Notes: generated from the sequence alone by a model not told the origin. 64,000 nucleotides of DNA from Paraphysomonas bandaiensis (GCA_965644295.1 CBFFRP010000064.1:184144-248143); one strand, 5' to 3'; positions 36,191 to 48,777 are shown, counted from the stretch's first letter. Program-made: numbers and translations.

Positions 36191-38945
36191 ATGATGAATA
36201 TGCATGGTTCAGCAGGAGGGATCGGATCCCTTATGCGATACGATCATTTCGAGCAGGTTGGAGAGGGTACATACGGGTAAGTCTGTAGGCACAGCAGACT
36301 GCAGATATATCGCCCACATAGACAGTAGACTATAGATACATATAGCTGCATATGATAGCAGTGACTGTATATGCATATGAGTAGTGACCGTATCTATCTA
36401 CTGCATGTTACTCTATATGATAGCAGTGACTGTCTATGCATATGAGTAGTGACCATATCTATCTACTGCATGTTACTCTATATGATAGCAGTGACTGTCT
36501 ATGCATATGAGTAGTGACCATATCTATCTGCTGCATGTTACTCTATATGATAGCAGTGACTGTATATGCATATGAGTAGTGACCGTATCTGTCTATTGCA
36601 TGTTACTCTATATGATAGCAGTGACTGTCTATGCATATGAGTAGTGACCGTATCTATCTACTGCATGTTACTCTGTATGATAGCAGTGACTGTCTATGCA
36701 TATGAGTAGTGACCATATCTATCTGCTGCATGTTACTCTATATGATAGCAGTGACTGTATATGCATATGAGTAGTGACCGTATCTGTCTATTGCATGTTA
36801 CTCTATATGATAGCAGTGACTGTATATGCATATGAGTAGTGACCATATCTATCTATTGCATGTTACTCTATATGATAGCAGTGACTGTATCAATCTTTTT
36901 GTATTCGTATCTTTCTACTATTTATGGGTCTACTCACTACCGATATGTTATGTCATTGACAAGAGTATATTTGATTTGTGACTCTGCTTATGATTCTGCT
37001 GTGCAGTAAAATGTTTTATTGTTACTATATCTGTTTGTAGATATTATGCTTTTTTAATTTGTATATTGTTTTGGAATCATGCGTATCTATGTAACTTGTC
37101 CTAGAAGTATACCTTTCGTGAGATTAATCGCATTGTAGGCATGTGTATAAAGCCCGTGATAAGCAAGACCATAATAATATTGTGGCAATGAAGCGACTGA
37201 TATTTCACAAAGAGAGTGCTGGGGTGACTTTTCGTGTTTATAGTGTCGATGTTTCGTGTAACGCGTTGTTGTAACAGTTCCCACTTTTCGCCATAAGAGA
37301 GATTAAGCTCCTGAAAAGTTTATCACATCCAAATATTGTACAGTTGAAAACCATAGTGTCGTCTAAAGGATGTGAAGATAAAGGTGATTGTGTGCAGAGA
37401 TTATATGTAATTTAAGTGTTCTATTAGAGCGTGAAATAAAAACGGAAACATTTAGTAAAAATTCCAGTGTAGCACAACGAAATGTGAATCAAGGTGGGCA
37501 GGAGGCTGTTCGAGTGGACGGATTGGACATCAGGCGTTGTGGTAGTTTGTTCCTAGTATTCGAGTACATGGAGGTGTGTTTATCAGTATATGAAATGAGA
37601 GCCTGACGTAGCACAATGATAGCACGACTTGGGGGGGCTCATTGACATAAAGTATAACTTCCACGCCGACCAAATTAAAGTCCTCATGAAACAGCTTTTT
37701 GAAGTGCTTGCATACTTGCATGAGCGAAAAATTATCCATCGTGATATCAAGACTTCCAATCTACTTGTTAACAATTCGCTGCAGTTGAAATTGGCTGACT
37801 TCGGCCTAGCGCGATGCACACACACTGTCGACCCGTTAATGGCTATCAGTGGAGCCTTTGGTCCCCCGGTGTCTGGGGCGGTGGCGGCGAAGCCGGAGTT
37901 AACCAACAACGTAAAGTGTCTTATGGTACTGCTTATCTATATGCTGTAATACACCGTATATTTTGTAGGTAATTACCATGTGGTACCGTCCCCCTGAACT
38001 GTTGTTGGGAGAGTTGAGATATTCATTTGCAGTAGATATCTGGAGCGCAGTGAGTAATTATATTGAGTTGGCGCGAGTATGGGATAATATTGGGACAGGG
38101 ATGTGTGCTTGGTGAGCTACTATTGGGGCGTCCAATGTTCCCTGGAAAGACAGAGGCCGCACAGATGGAGTTGATAGTGAAGGCTGTAGGAACCCCTACG
38201 GAGGTGTGTTGTATGTTTTGTACCCGGTTGTTGTTCTAAGATAACTTAAAGCAATCCTGGCCTGGTGTCTCCAGGCTTCCTAACTACAACACCCTTATAG
38301 GTGCATCTAGAATCGCGTCAAGTATAAAAGTACGTAATATTCAGACCTAAGGTTCGTCCTTGTACATGACACCGTTGCAGAACACCTACGAGGGTCGTGT
38401 ACCTGCGACGGAACTCTTACTGATGGATAGACTTCTAGTTGCAGACCCCGGCAGGCGCATGTCTGCTCGATCTGCCCTCTCTAACACGTAAGTATATAAC
38501 TCTTTTCCTTTTGTATTTCACTCGCAACACAAATGGCTATAGGTACTTCCATTCGTGTCCCACCCTTGAGCAGATAGAGCATCTAGGTGAGTCCTTTTCG
38601 AATCCCTTCTATTATCATCACGAAATCTGTAGACAAGCTCAGGGATCAGTCTTGTCATGAATTCCAAACAAAACTAAGACGGTATGCAATGTGCTTGTGA
38701 GAAAATATGCTAAGTAACTGATTAACAGACGGGAAATGCATGAAAAAGCGGTAGCAGCACGCCAACAACTACAAGTCAATGTCTCAGTTGATAGTAGTCA
38801 GAAATCAGGTACAGTAGGACAGGTGGAAGATAGAGATAGTGGATTTGCAGATCCAAATTTTTCAGAATCTTCTCGTGTGCATCATAGCTTGCCTCCACAA
38901 GGACGTGCAGACTGCGCTATAAAGAGGAAGTGGCATGATCGATAG
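36191..38945 (+). CDS. Cyclin-dependent kinase, CDK9/CDK12 type, twelve exons
   Basis: Twelve exons (36191-36276, 37139-37223, 37278-37383, 37428-37573, 37623-37910, 37969-38049, 38099-38203, 38252-38329, 38381-38487, 38543-38586, 38633-38681, 38729-38945) join in frame to 463 residues. The Gly loop is VGEGTYG (24-29), the ATP lysine K47, the C-helix AIREIKLL, the catalytic loop HRDIKTSN (D182), DFG 200-202, and the T-loop Thr in [14 protein letters not shown] near 235. [12 protein letters not shown] is typical of CDK9/12, which phosphorylate the RNA polymerase II tail with a cyclin partner. Two inserts are unusual: about 45 residues before EYME, and about 27 small or Pro-rich residues in the activation loop between DFGLAR and the T-loop Thr. 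Intron 1 is 862 nt and holds a 65-bp array; the other introns are about 40-60 nt. Confidence 0.92.
36345..36890. repeat. 65-bp tandem array inside intron 1 of the kinase gene
   Basis: The word gatagcagtgactgt recurs at 36354, 36419, 36484, 36549, 36614, 36679, 36744, 36809 and 36874, exactly 65 nt apart each time. Units differ at a few positions only (ctatctact/ctgtctatt variants), and units share variants in an alternating pattern. This array makes the intron more than ten times longer than its neighbours in the same gene. Confidence 0.98.
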
Positions 38946-40045
38946 CTTATTGTTACCTGTTACTTGTTTTATTTGTATATTTTTAAGATTTACTAATTCA
39001 CGAATACCTCTTAACATATAGATATTATACGCGTAATGCAACAAAATACTATGAAATAACAAATGACTGAATTATCATCAGACTATATAAGATACGTGAC
39101 TGTACAAGATATGATGTTATGAGATTGGTTCTAATGTTCCTTAAATCGTGTTTTGCTATCATACTATTGGCGTTTATATTCTATGTGACGTCTTCAAGTC
39201 TTCACTCATTTCTCATTAAATGATACATTGCGTACCTCTTCATTGAATATCACGACTACCTATAAATCTTAATTTAAATGAATTGTAAGAAGTTTTACAC
39301 TAAGAGTGCTGCGTTCAAATACAGATAGTTTGTCGATTGTGTTTGCGCTTATAGCTTTATAGCTTATAGACATGGTAGTAGTTGAATAATATATCCCGAT
39401 TGCTATTGTAATATTGTAGTAGTAGTGAACCTGAAATATATATTATATATGAACTGTACAAGAAAATGACGATATAAAATCGTACTAGAAATAGTTGGTG
39501 TAGAAGGACGAAAGAGAATAGTGGATGACAATGAATGATGTGTGATGTTATTCATAATTTTCTAATTCTCGGATTAAGTGATTACCTAAGTTTCATTACT
39601 TACTTAACCTGCTAATAATGTCACTTCCAATAGTTAATGTAGTATTATATAGTCATGTAACTGCTCGAGGAGTCAACATTTCGACGTTATTTCATTTCCT
39701 TAGGGAGCTCTCATATCTCCATTATTTACACTTATTATAATGTAGCTTGATACTCCCCCATTCAACGCAGTGTTGATTTTACTTTACTACACTCTACTTT
39801 ACTACAGATTTCTCATTACGATATACAGTGCAAGAATGCTATATAGTACACTCGTCAATATATATATACTTACAGCTCTTCGTTCAATACTTACAGGTCC
39901 ATTGCGTCATTTGAATTCATGCTTTATAAACCGTAACTTGATAACATTATAATACGTTAAGGAATGAAATATTACAGGATTCTCATACTGTGGTAAGATA
40001 TAGATACCACCGTCATTACAGCAATCTCAAAAAACATCTCGATAA
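38946..40045. other. Convergent 3'-3' spacer, AT-rich, no gene seen
   Basis: This spacer lies between the kinase and ATIC, both ending here. Only short TA-rich runs are seen. No open frame is protein-like. Confidence 0.5.
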
Positions 40046-42453
40046 TTAATGATGAAACAGTCGCAAGCTCGTAAATACCATCGCCATGTTGTATTCGCGG
40101 CAGGCTTCAATAACTTCGGCGTCAGCAACACTGCCCCCAGGTTGCGCAACAAACTTAACACCAAACTTAGCGGCATGGTCGATCGAATCCCGGAAAGGAA
40201 AAAATGCGTCACTGGAAAGGGCCACTCCAGACAGTGTAGAGAGGAAGGTGCGCTTCTCCTCTTCCCTGAGAGGTGATACAGAGCCATCAAACTTGTCACT
40301 CCAGGCTGCCAGCTCTACACCCTCTATATCTCCCTCGATATACCGCACCCTGCCGTCAGCACCACGATCAAAACCACCGACCGTATAGACAATACGAAAT
40401 AACACACCTGGCATTCACTCGCTCTTGTCTCTTGACACTTGCTTTAAATGGAAGATCTAGTACCTACATCTGCATGAGACCAAGTTCAGAAGTAGAATTT
40501 ACTCTTTACCTTTGGATGCTGCCTAAGGAACCACGTAGCGGCCTTCCTACCAGCTAACTTCACGCAGTCCACTCTGCTCTGCTGTCCTGCCCCCACACCG
40601 ATCATTTGGCCGCCTAACGCATATCCCACTGAATTGCTTTGAGTGTACTTCAGGGTAATAGAAGCAAGGACAAGATCCCGTGCAGCCTCATTACTGATTG
40701 AGTCCCCTGTCACGACGTGCTGCAGGTGTTCTTTCGAGAACTTCACATCATTACGCCTTTGTAGAAATCCCACACCCATTACCTCCCGGAATTCATCCGT
40801 TGGAGGCTCGTATTCAGTACATGCGCGAAGCACAATAAACGCCCCTTTCTTTTTCGCGCACAGAATATCAAGTGCCGAATCTTCGTATCCCGGGGCAATG
40901 ATGCCGTCACATACCTCGGTCTTAAGCACTTTCGCAGTGCACTCATCTACAACATCCGAAACCGCCACGAAGTCACCAAAGGAGCAGAGCGGGTCCGCAT
41001 TACGGGCTCGCACGTACGCACATGCCACAGGGGAGAGCGGATCTACTCTGTCAAAAACGCGCATTTCTGTGGCGGTGAGAGGAATACTTACCGCGGCCCC
41101 GGCGGGTGAGCAATGCTTAAATGACGCGGCCGCGGGAAGGCCTATTGCAGAGCGCAACTCCCGTACTAACTGCCAAGCATTACATGCATCAAGCAGGTTA
41201 ATATATCCTGGGGTCCCATTCACAATATCAAAAGGGCGTTTGTCGGAGGGCTGCAGCATTGGAAGGTAGACCCCAGCAGGCTTTTGATGAGGATTGCACC
41301 CGTATTTCAAGCTAAACTCGTGACGAAAACCGCGGGATAGTACAGGGGGTGGAGCACAGACGGCGGATGACGTTTCAGAGGTTACTTCAGCAGCAAAATG
41401 GGCAGCAATCTAAAGGTAACATTAAGCTTGATCAAAATACACGTTACACATACCGCAGAGTCATATGCGGCGGACGTAGCAAACGCACTGGCGGCGAGAG
41501 ACCTACGTGTCGCTAAAGATGTACAACCTCCAGATGCACCCAACTCACTGACGAGAGCTGCGTACTGGTTTGGTGATGTCACAACTGCCACATAGGCATG
41601 ATTCTGCATAGACAACTGTAATCAGCAGCAGTTACCCGCCACCATACAATTACTACCTTGGCTGACGACCGGAGCATTGATGGACCACCGATATCAATGT
41701 TCTCAACACACTGACTGAAATCTGCACCGCTAGCAACTGTGGCTTCGAATGGGTAAAGGTTCATTACTACCAAATCGATCGTTCTGATGCCATTTTCCGA
41801 CATTTCATGATCGTGTAACGAATTCCCACGTACTGCCAACAGCCCCCCTGAAGGTGTCTCTCTTCACAAATATTATTGACTCGGTGATAACATCTCACCG
41901 TGAATCTTAGGATGCAAAGTTTTCACTCGCCCATCGAGTATCTCTGGAGATCCCGTGTAGTCACTTACATCGATCACAGGGATTCCTACAGCCAAATAAG
42001 AAGGCGATTCACAATACTTACGATACCTTCATTTCTGATAGCCTTCGCAGTTCCTCCTATGAAAAAACAAGTGATATAATGCAACATCAATTACGACATA
42101 TGCATGAAACCGTAAAGCACTAAGCATGACATGAGTTCATGCAGAGTATACTCATGAGTACAGCTTCATATGTATAGCTATGTGTGTATAGGTATGTGTG
42201 TATAGGTATGTATAGGTACGTATAGGTATGTATAGGTATGTGTATATGGTGATGGTGATGGGGAGGGTGATGATGGTGATCTTTACGGTTAGTGTGTGGC
42301 GGGCGCACCTGTGGACAGCAGCTCGACATTAATGGAATGCAGGAATGTTGCGAGCTCCACCAGCCCGCTCTTGTCTGACACGCTGATGAGAGCTCTCCGC
42401 ACCTGAACCAGATCACTCACACTACCCTCTACACTCGATAATACTCGCGCCAT
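40046..42453 (-). CDS. ATIC: Bifunctional AICAR transformylase / IMP cyclohydrolase
   Basis: Eight exons (42453-42309, 42056-42027, 41985-41899, 41847-41657, 41603-41454, 41409-40510, 40463-40408, 40349-40046) join in frame to 620 residues. The N-terminal MGS-like IMP cyclohydrolase domain shows [44 protein letters not shown] and [15 protein letters not shown]. The C-terminal transformylase has [11 protein letters not shown], the [11 protein letters not shown]ys-His pair, [25 protein letters not shown] and the RLFHH end. It carries out the last two steps of de novo purine synthesis, with 10-formyl-THF as donor. Length is close to the human enzyme (592). Exon 2 is 30 nt. Exon 7 ([11 protein letters not shown]) is short and is missed in a simple ORF view, but restores a conserved segment. 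Confidence 0.95.
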
Positions 42454-42887
42454 AATAACACTAACAGATGCAGAGGATGGTCTGTGTATGGTATGGTTGT
42501 GTATGTGTAGATGAGTGTGCTGTGCCATGAGGGCAAGATTCTGATCCTGTACTGTGGTACCGTGTACGTGTAGACCTGTATGTATATGTAAATACGTACC
42601 ATCTGATATATATGGAAGGCATGCATCCACATACATACCTACGGGTATCGGCAGTCAGCATCTCGTTTTTCGGAAATAAAATGAATCAAATATACTCTAT
42701 ATTACTGTGATACAACTACAGCTGTAATACAGATAATTGTTGTCTCAATATTAGAGGCTTCTTGGAACAAAAATACACAAAGGATGCCGATAGTACGACC
42801 AACAACGTTTTAAGAAGCAGCCAGTATATCCATACATTTAACTGTGATCCAGCGTAACACATATGCCATATATTAAATAATTCGCTA
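42454..42887. promoter_or_regulatory. Divergent spacer upstream of ATIC and a small membrane protein
   Basis: It contains short TGTA/CATA words at about 42580-42640 and dispersed repeat B copy 2. No further gene is seen. Confidence 0.4.
42709..42784. repeat. Dispersed repeat B, copy 2
   Basis: Nearly identical to 16676-16753, including aacaaaaatacacaaa at its end. After that point the two flanks differ completely, which marks one boundary of the shared unit. Confidence 0.7.
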
Positions 42888-43241
42888 ATGTATCAATATC
42901 GGTCTTTTTTACGTTCATTTGGTTTGAGACGGAAAGCATCTACTTCATCAAGTGCATACGAATCATTCAAGAAGTTAGAAGAGCACAGTCGTGGTTTAAC
43001 TTTGTTCACAGGATACTCGATTGGTTTAGGAGGAATAATTGCGTTTACTATACAAACCAGAGATACAATCAAGCTCAACAAAGAGATGGCAAAGAAAGAT
43101 ATTGAAATTGCAAAGAAAGATATTGAGCTCAGAGCTCTTAAAAATTCGCTTTTATATGGCCAAAGTGAAGAATATAGAACTATGAGACAATCATATGCTA
43201 GTCGAAAAATGGATGAGGCGTCGACGGATAAGACGGAATAA
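42888..43241 (+). CDS. Small single-pass membrane protein with charged coiled coil, unknown function
   Basis: Single exon, 117 residues. The N-terminal 35 residues are Arg/Ser-rich, lack acidic residues at first, and could act as a mitochondrial presequence (MYQYRSFLRSFGLRRK). One hydrophobic segment (FTGYSIGLGGIIAFTI) follows. The rest is a highly charged helix with an internal repeat, AKKDIEIAKKDIELR. Codon use resembles the neighbours. No family is recognised. It is divergent from ATIC. A mitochondrial inner-membrane protein is a fair guess. Confidence 0.55.
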   Translation: MYQYRSFLRSFGLRRKASTSSSAYESFKKLEEHSRGLTLFTGYSIGLGGIIAFTIQTRDTIKLNKEMAKKDIEIAKKDIELRALKNSLLYGQSEEYRTMRQSYASRKMDEASTDKTE

Positions 43242-44127
43242 AAGTAGCAAATCCAATACACTTGCCTTCACAATATAGCGTGCTTTGTTTGATCGAATAT
43301 TTAGATATTCTTTTATTTTCTTCTTTTCACTATTTTTCTGGCAGTTTGTAGTGGGTAATGTTTATTATTCGGTTCACCCACAACCAAGTAGCACAATATT
43401 CAACCGAATCATTTTTACTTTAATTAGTGGACATCGTAGCTAAATGAAGCTGAAATCGTACCCATTGTAATTTATTTGACACAATCATTTCATTTTTCAT
43501 TTGTCTCCTTAAATGTTAATCAGGGAACACCTATTTCCTCTAGTCCCCGCAAGCTATGCATTCTAGATATTATGCTTTGAGGTTTGCTTTTTAAGCAATT
43601 AAAAGCTGTAATTCTAAGATATTGGAATTATGACGGTTACTGGAGAATACACTAGTGGTTAACTGTATTATGAGAAGTAATGAGAACTGAATACATATTG
43701 ACCATACAAGAAGGTAGTAGAGATGACGTGATATATTGTTTATTATATTTATTATAATCTTCCCTCATCTTAACTTGATTAATGAGTAAATACACGTCCA
43801 GTTTACTTAGTAAATCATCCAATTGTGTCATAACTTGACACCTCCTTCTATGCATACGTTTGCGCAACACTGATAAAATAAGCTTTCTGTACTGAGCAGG
43901 CGTTCACATGTATTGGGAGTATATACAACATTATTTGTGTACCAGTACTTAGTATTTTAACTTTTGGTTTCTTAATTTTTTGAGCTGACCGAAGAAAAAC
44001 CGAGAGGATGTATAATTACTTACGAAGCCAATAAACCTCATACTACACGGGTATCACAAAGTGGTACTACAACAAACTAGTTTCCCATAACCAACAACTA
44101 GTAAGTAGCAGAATAGACACGTTATGC
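43242..44127. other. Convergent 3'-3' spacer, AT-rich, no gene seen
   Basis: This spacer lies between the small membrane protein and adenylate kinase. A 72-codon minus frame at 43652-43870 lacks motif or splice support. Confidence 0.5.
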
Positions 44128-45108
44128 TCATGCGTCCAAGGCATCCCTGATATTCTGAGTGATAGTATCAACAGGTTGATCGGCATCGATGTTGGCCACC
44201 TAAATTGCAGTTAATGTGGACAGTAAAAAGTGCAATTCACAACATATCTATCAATTAAATGGACGTCGAATTATCTACTAGACATAGGTATTGTCTAACA
44301 TGAGATCATCGTAAACATTTATGCTAGATCGTGACGCGTACGGTACCTTGTTCTTGTAGTATTTAAGAACTGGCGTAGTCTTGTTGTGGAATTCTTCAAG
44401 GCGAGTCTTGAGCTTTTCAGCTGTATCGTCCTTGCGCTTGAAGAGGTCCTCCCCTGTATAGATATATTAGGGATTAAAGCTAACTTGATATATACGAGAA
44501 TAGACATGACATAAGAATGCATGTAAAGAATAGGTTCAGCGAAATGTGTACAAAATGAAAATTAAAGTACCTGTGACATCATCTTTACCAGGAACCTTAG
44601 GTGGGCTGAAGTAGATATTGTATGTGCGGCCACTGGGCTGGTGGATTAACCGACCCTCTACTCTCTTAATCAGAATGGAATCATCGATTGCCAAATTGAT
44701 AACTTTGTCGATAGATTTCCCTGATTCAGCAAGCAGGGCATCAAGCATACGAGCCTGTGGGACAGTTCTAGGAAACCCATCCAGAATAAACCCTTTCGAG
44801 CACTCAGGTGCCTTCAATGCATCTTCGATAATGCCCACAACCACATCATCACCAACTAACTTCCCTGCATCCATAATCTTCTTTGCCTTCAAGCCCATCT
44901 CAGTCTTGTTAGCAACTGCCTCACGTAGCATATCACCAGTAGATAGATGACAAAGACAATACTCTTCTTTAATTCTTGGTGCTTGAGTTCCTTTGCCTGC
45001 TCCTGGAGGACCGAAGAAGATCGTACGTGTTTCCTTCTTCTGCTCGCAATTAAAGCGTCTTTCGAGCTCTTTCAAGAGCTCCATTGTGGTATATCTGGCA
45101 ATATCCAT
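44128..45108 (-). CDS. AK2: Adenylate kinase, AK2 type, three exons
   Basis: Exons 45108-44571, 44453-44347 and 44199-44128 join in frame (phases 1 and 0) to 238 residues, the usual AK2 length. The P loop is [12 protein letters not shown] (about 33-44). STGDMLR (AMP site), [10 protein letters not shown], and the long lid with [13 protein letters not shown] and [18 protein letters not shown] are all present. The lid has no cysteines, so it is of the eukaryotic, zinc-free long form. It interconverts ATP + AMP and 2 ADP. The first 25 residues form a helix before the P loop, possibly a weak mitochondrial signal as in AK2. The ATG at 45108 is preferred over one further upstream because the added residues fall in microsatellite-rich spacer. 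Confidence 0.95.
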
Positions 45109-45823
45109 GATTGATAACTTTATTGAAAAGACTGTCGTGTGTATCCTCTCGTATGGATTGACAGTTGCCACTGCTCTATGGGCCACATATACATTCACAG
45201 GCATATGCATACATCCCCACATACATACACATACATACGCCTCACAGACTTCTCGCCAGCATGAGCCCTACACAATATACAGTACATACAGCATACAGAG
45301 CTGTGTAGGTATATATATATATGAATAGTGTAGGAATTCCTACAGCCACAGACTGATGATGATGATGATGTGAGGTCCTTCTGTTGCAAGAATACCCTAT
45401 AATACCGACCTGTATTTCATTTGTACCCTACAGAGGAAAAAGACAGGAAAATACTGGTATACAGTGCAGAGTACAGCAGTACAGCAGATGTATTCCGTAT
45501 TATTACCGAATGACGCATGTACGATCGGTGTTGGTGCAGTTACATCACACTATGGTTGCAGTTGTCGTATAGTTGCACTGATTCGTATGTACATATGTGG
45601 GCACTGCTTTTACTTCCCAACATGATAATGAATAGAAGCGCCTCTCAATGCCAGGAGAGTCAATGACACTAACGTAGACTCTCAAGACGATTCTTCTAAC
45701 AATATATCTAAAGAATATGCCAGTGGTTCACTGATGCGGACATGAGCTGAGAGCATTAGCATCTTGAGTGAACAACAGAGTCAATCGATTGGAATTTATA
45801 TTCATCAGTCTTTAATCTGTACA
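45109..45823. promoter_or_regulatory. Divergent spacer with CATA microsatellite
   Basis: The stretch from about 45205 to 45240 is catacatccccacatacatac-like. A tatatata run lies at about 45310 and a GAT trinucleotide run at 45354-45370. The two flanking genes point away from each other. Confidence 0.4.
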
Positions 45824-46326
45824 ATGCAATCTGTAACTGGCATGGAACACTTTTACAACTCGAAAAGTATTGATCGATCTGCTTTAATGACAGCTTATTC
45901 GACCAAGAAAGATATGCAAACACGAACTCAGGAGCAGACTACTGTGTCTGGAAGCAGAAGTAGAATACTTACTCCATCGACTGCCAAACGACATCCGCTG
46001 AAGTCAGAGGTATGACTTGTATTCAATACATTGAGCTAGTTCATTATTTATGAGGTGTTATATAGGGGCATAGGGCCGGGGATATTAGCAATGATGCACA
46101 GCGGAGATTGGCTCGCAAGGACATGTACACTGGAATACAAAAAATGAGATTTGATTCGAAAGCAAATTTGAAAAATGGAAGTGGTGACATATGTGCCTCG
46201 CCCACTCGGGCTGCGCGTTTGCTTAACAGTCGGCCATGCAAGCAACTTGGTATTCCCGCACGTACAGGAGACTTTCGAAATGAAGTTGAGTGGCGATTAC
46301 AACTTCGACCTCAGTTCAACTACTGA
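45824..46326 (+). CDS. Basic Ser/Thr-rich protein, two exons, unknown function
   Basis: Exons 45824-46009 and 46066-46326 join in phase 0 to 148 residues. The first exon is Thr/Ser/Gln-rich. The second carries RRLARKDMYTGIQKMRF and SPTRAARLLNSRPCK and ends LRPQFNY. No signal peptide, membrane span or metal site is seen. The ATG at 45824 is the first in frame; the frame is open further upstream to about 45764, so an additional 5' exon is possible. The basic pattern with Tyr and Pro resembles small microtubule-associated proteins, but I cannot assign a family. Beyond this gene the base composition changes. Confidence 0.5.
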
Positions 46327-46682
46327 GCATATCGACGAAGTTCTTCTTGTACAGTTGTCCGGATTGTTTATTAATCTTAGTTTGGATACAAAAACAGATT
46401 TCACTGAGCTGTATCATATGTGCTGCATCATCAGTGAGAGGTTAGGTGTGTATTATTCGTGTCATTTAACTGTAGGTTTAATTGATTAAATGGGAAAGTT
46501 ATTATGTTAGGATATTTTTTCACTGTTTAAGAATATCTAGTAAGTTCATTTGTTTGATGCAAATCAAATTTTCCTGCGAGCATCAATTATACTTTTTTGA
46601 TGTGAATCAGGCAATTTAAAAAAAATGATTATACATATACTTTGCAAAACTGATATAAAAAGAAATCCACCCCAGCAATTCC

Positions 46683-47328
46683 ATGACAACCAACAAACAA
46701 CGCAAATCGACTACCAAAAAGTGCGACCGTATCCCCACGGCAGGAAAAAAGATCATGCGACTAAGAGACATTAATCCATCCCGTATACGATTTCGATCCG
46801 TTTGATAGAGTTAGTGCATATACGTTGAAGTCAACGATGTTCTATGGAACACGCCGGCGCGAAGTACTGTTTGAACTCAATGGCGTACGAATTGCACCCA
46901 ACTATGGCGAACAGACAGATCTGACTCGAAAATGTTTTAAAGTGAATGTTGTTGTGATGTCAAATGAACCCAATTCGCGTACAGATTACTGCAAAATATC
47001 AGCAATTGATACCCAGTTTGTATCACCGGAACACAGTAAAGAAAAGCTTAAAGAGCGGGGTTACATTCCACTAATTAAGGAAGAAAAAGACAATTTGAAA
47101 TTTGTCACCATGCAAATTCCAACCACAGTGTCGGGCCCCTGGGGGGTACCTGACTCATCGGAAGTGGTGATAATGGACATACACAGAAACGATATTAGTT
47201 CATCTGTCAAATCTTTACCCAGGGTATTTCCCGTGGGTAGCAAAGTGAATATTCTTTTCAAATTTTCATGTGCATATCAAGGGAGTTGGGGGTGTAGTAT
47301 TGTTCTCACGGTGATGTTGTGTGATTAA
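46683..47328 (+). pseudogene. Broken ORF in AT-rich island, one frameshift, unknown family
   Basis: An ATG-started frame at 46683-46805 and a second frame open to 47328 appear to be one coding region split by a frameshift near 46775. The second frame has good coding character over about 165 codons (for example FELNGVRIAPNYGEQ, PTTVSGPWGVPDSSEVV). No intron signals sit at the break. I recognise no domain. A part of an integrated virus, plasmid or transposon is possible, but nothing proves it. Confidence 0.45.
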
Positions 47329-48090
47329 TTACACGGCGCGGCGGCATTACTGTAGTTGGTAGTAGAGTGAATATATGCTTAATAAGGATAATTCATTTCC
47401 ACCCTATCGCACCACTTTCCGTGCCAGTTTATTTTTTAAAAAACACATAAATCAGAAACGAGGATTTGAAGTTTAGTTTTTTATTCGGGCGCCGGAATTG
47501 AATATATATATATAATATAATTTTGACGCCTATTACTCTTCCTTTCCACTCTATAAATATAATATAATAATTATCTTATATATACACACACAGAGAGAGA
47601 GAGGGGGGGAGCTTCACTCCTGTACCGTGTAACCGTGACCATAAAAACTATTAATTTATACTGACTTTGCCCCTATGGTGTTACTGTGTATGTATGTACA
47701 ATAACAATGGACACTTTTAAGGACATTTTATGGACATATTATAATAGCACAAAATATACTATTATATATATGGACACTTTCGAGGACATTTTTAAGGACA
47801 TTATTAATAAAAATATAAAAAAAACACAAAAAAAATGTTGTGAATATATATTTTAACAAAAAATGTCCACAAAAACGTCCACTCAAAATATACAAAACAC
47901 TATAAATACAATAATACAACACTACATATATTACATTAACGGACGGAACCCAACTTAAACACCGAACAATACACCAGATAGACGGAACAATAGACCTGAC
48001 TACCCTATATCCTATATATAGACATGTCGTGATTTTACTCCCTTTTTTACATATGTAAGAATATAAAAATATATATATTGTTATATTATA
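47329..48090. other. Very AT-rich stretch with ggacatttt repeats
   Basis: At about 47700-47890 there are several imperfect copies of ggacatttt/ggacactttt, partly as inverted copies (tgtccacaaaaacgtccac). Runs of TA and an agagagag tract lie at about 47590. No gene is seen. Confidence 0.5.
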
Positions 48091-48374
48091 ATGTCAGAAG
48101 AAATAAAATATTTTAGTTGTTGCAATAATATTGATAGTATGTTTATTAACAAATTTCATAATGAAAATAATGAAAAGTAATAGGACGTCTAGTAGCTTTG
48201 AATATTGAAGAAGGAAATATTAGTAGATTACGAGATGTTACGAAGGAAAATACACAAGTGTTGTTTGACTATGCTTATCCTCTGTTGATTGCAGAATGCT
48301 ACGATGAAATGAGGATGCCAACTAGGAGACATGATATTAACATCAATACAATTGCAAATAGAATGAAAAAGTAA
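48091..48374 (+). pseudogene. Broken AT-rich ORF, two frames, unknown family
   Basis: A 29-codon ATG frame (48091-48180) ends at tandem stops. A second frame runs to 48374 with protein-like content (NIEEGNISRLRDVTKEN, YAYPLLIAECYDEMR). AT use at third positions is much stronger than in the flanking genes. It is a likely relic of a foreign or mobile gene. Confidence 0.4.
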
Positions 48375-48777
48375 CTTTAATTTGAATGATAATAATACTA
48401 TTACCTCTATTGTTCATATATATGACATTAGTACATGCATAAAAGAATAGAAGAAGCACATACATATAGAAGAGAAAAAGCGTAATGAAGGAAGAAGTAA
48501 TAATACTGAGAAGATTATTATTGAACTACTGTATACATTTGAGTAGATTACTAATAATCTTGTCAGAATTATTTGTGCAATTCATGCAACATATTCATAA
48601 TAATGGTCACTAGGATACACAATAACATCTTGTCAGTGGTAAAAAGTACGCGCTACTGCAAATACGTAATATACATAACACTCATAATGAAGGATAATTT
48701 CCAGCGTAGTCGCAGGAGTTTTAGTCAGAAGTTTATAATCATGAGGTTACGTATAATCTTGTTTATCCACAACACCT
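48375..48777. other. AT-rich stretch, no gene seen
   Basis: Mostly A/T-rich with short purine-rich blocks. A 93-codon frame at 48573-48854 runs into dispersed repeat C and lacks any motif. Confidence 0.4.

Noticed and set aside
36345-36890. Regular 65-nt spacing looked like a CRISPR array
   Set aside because: The whole 65-nt unit is conserved, with no unique spacers, and it lies inside a spliced intron of a eukaryotic gene.
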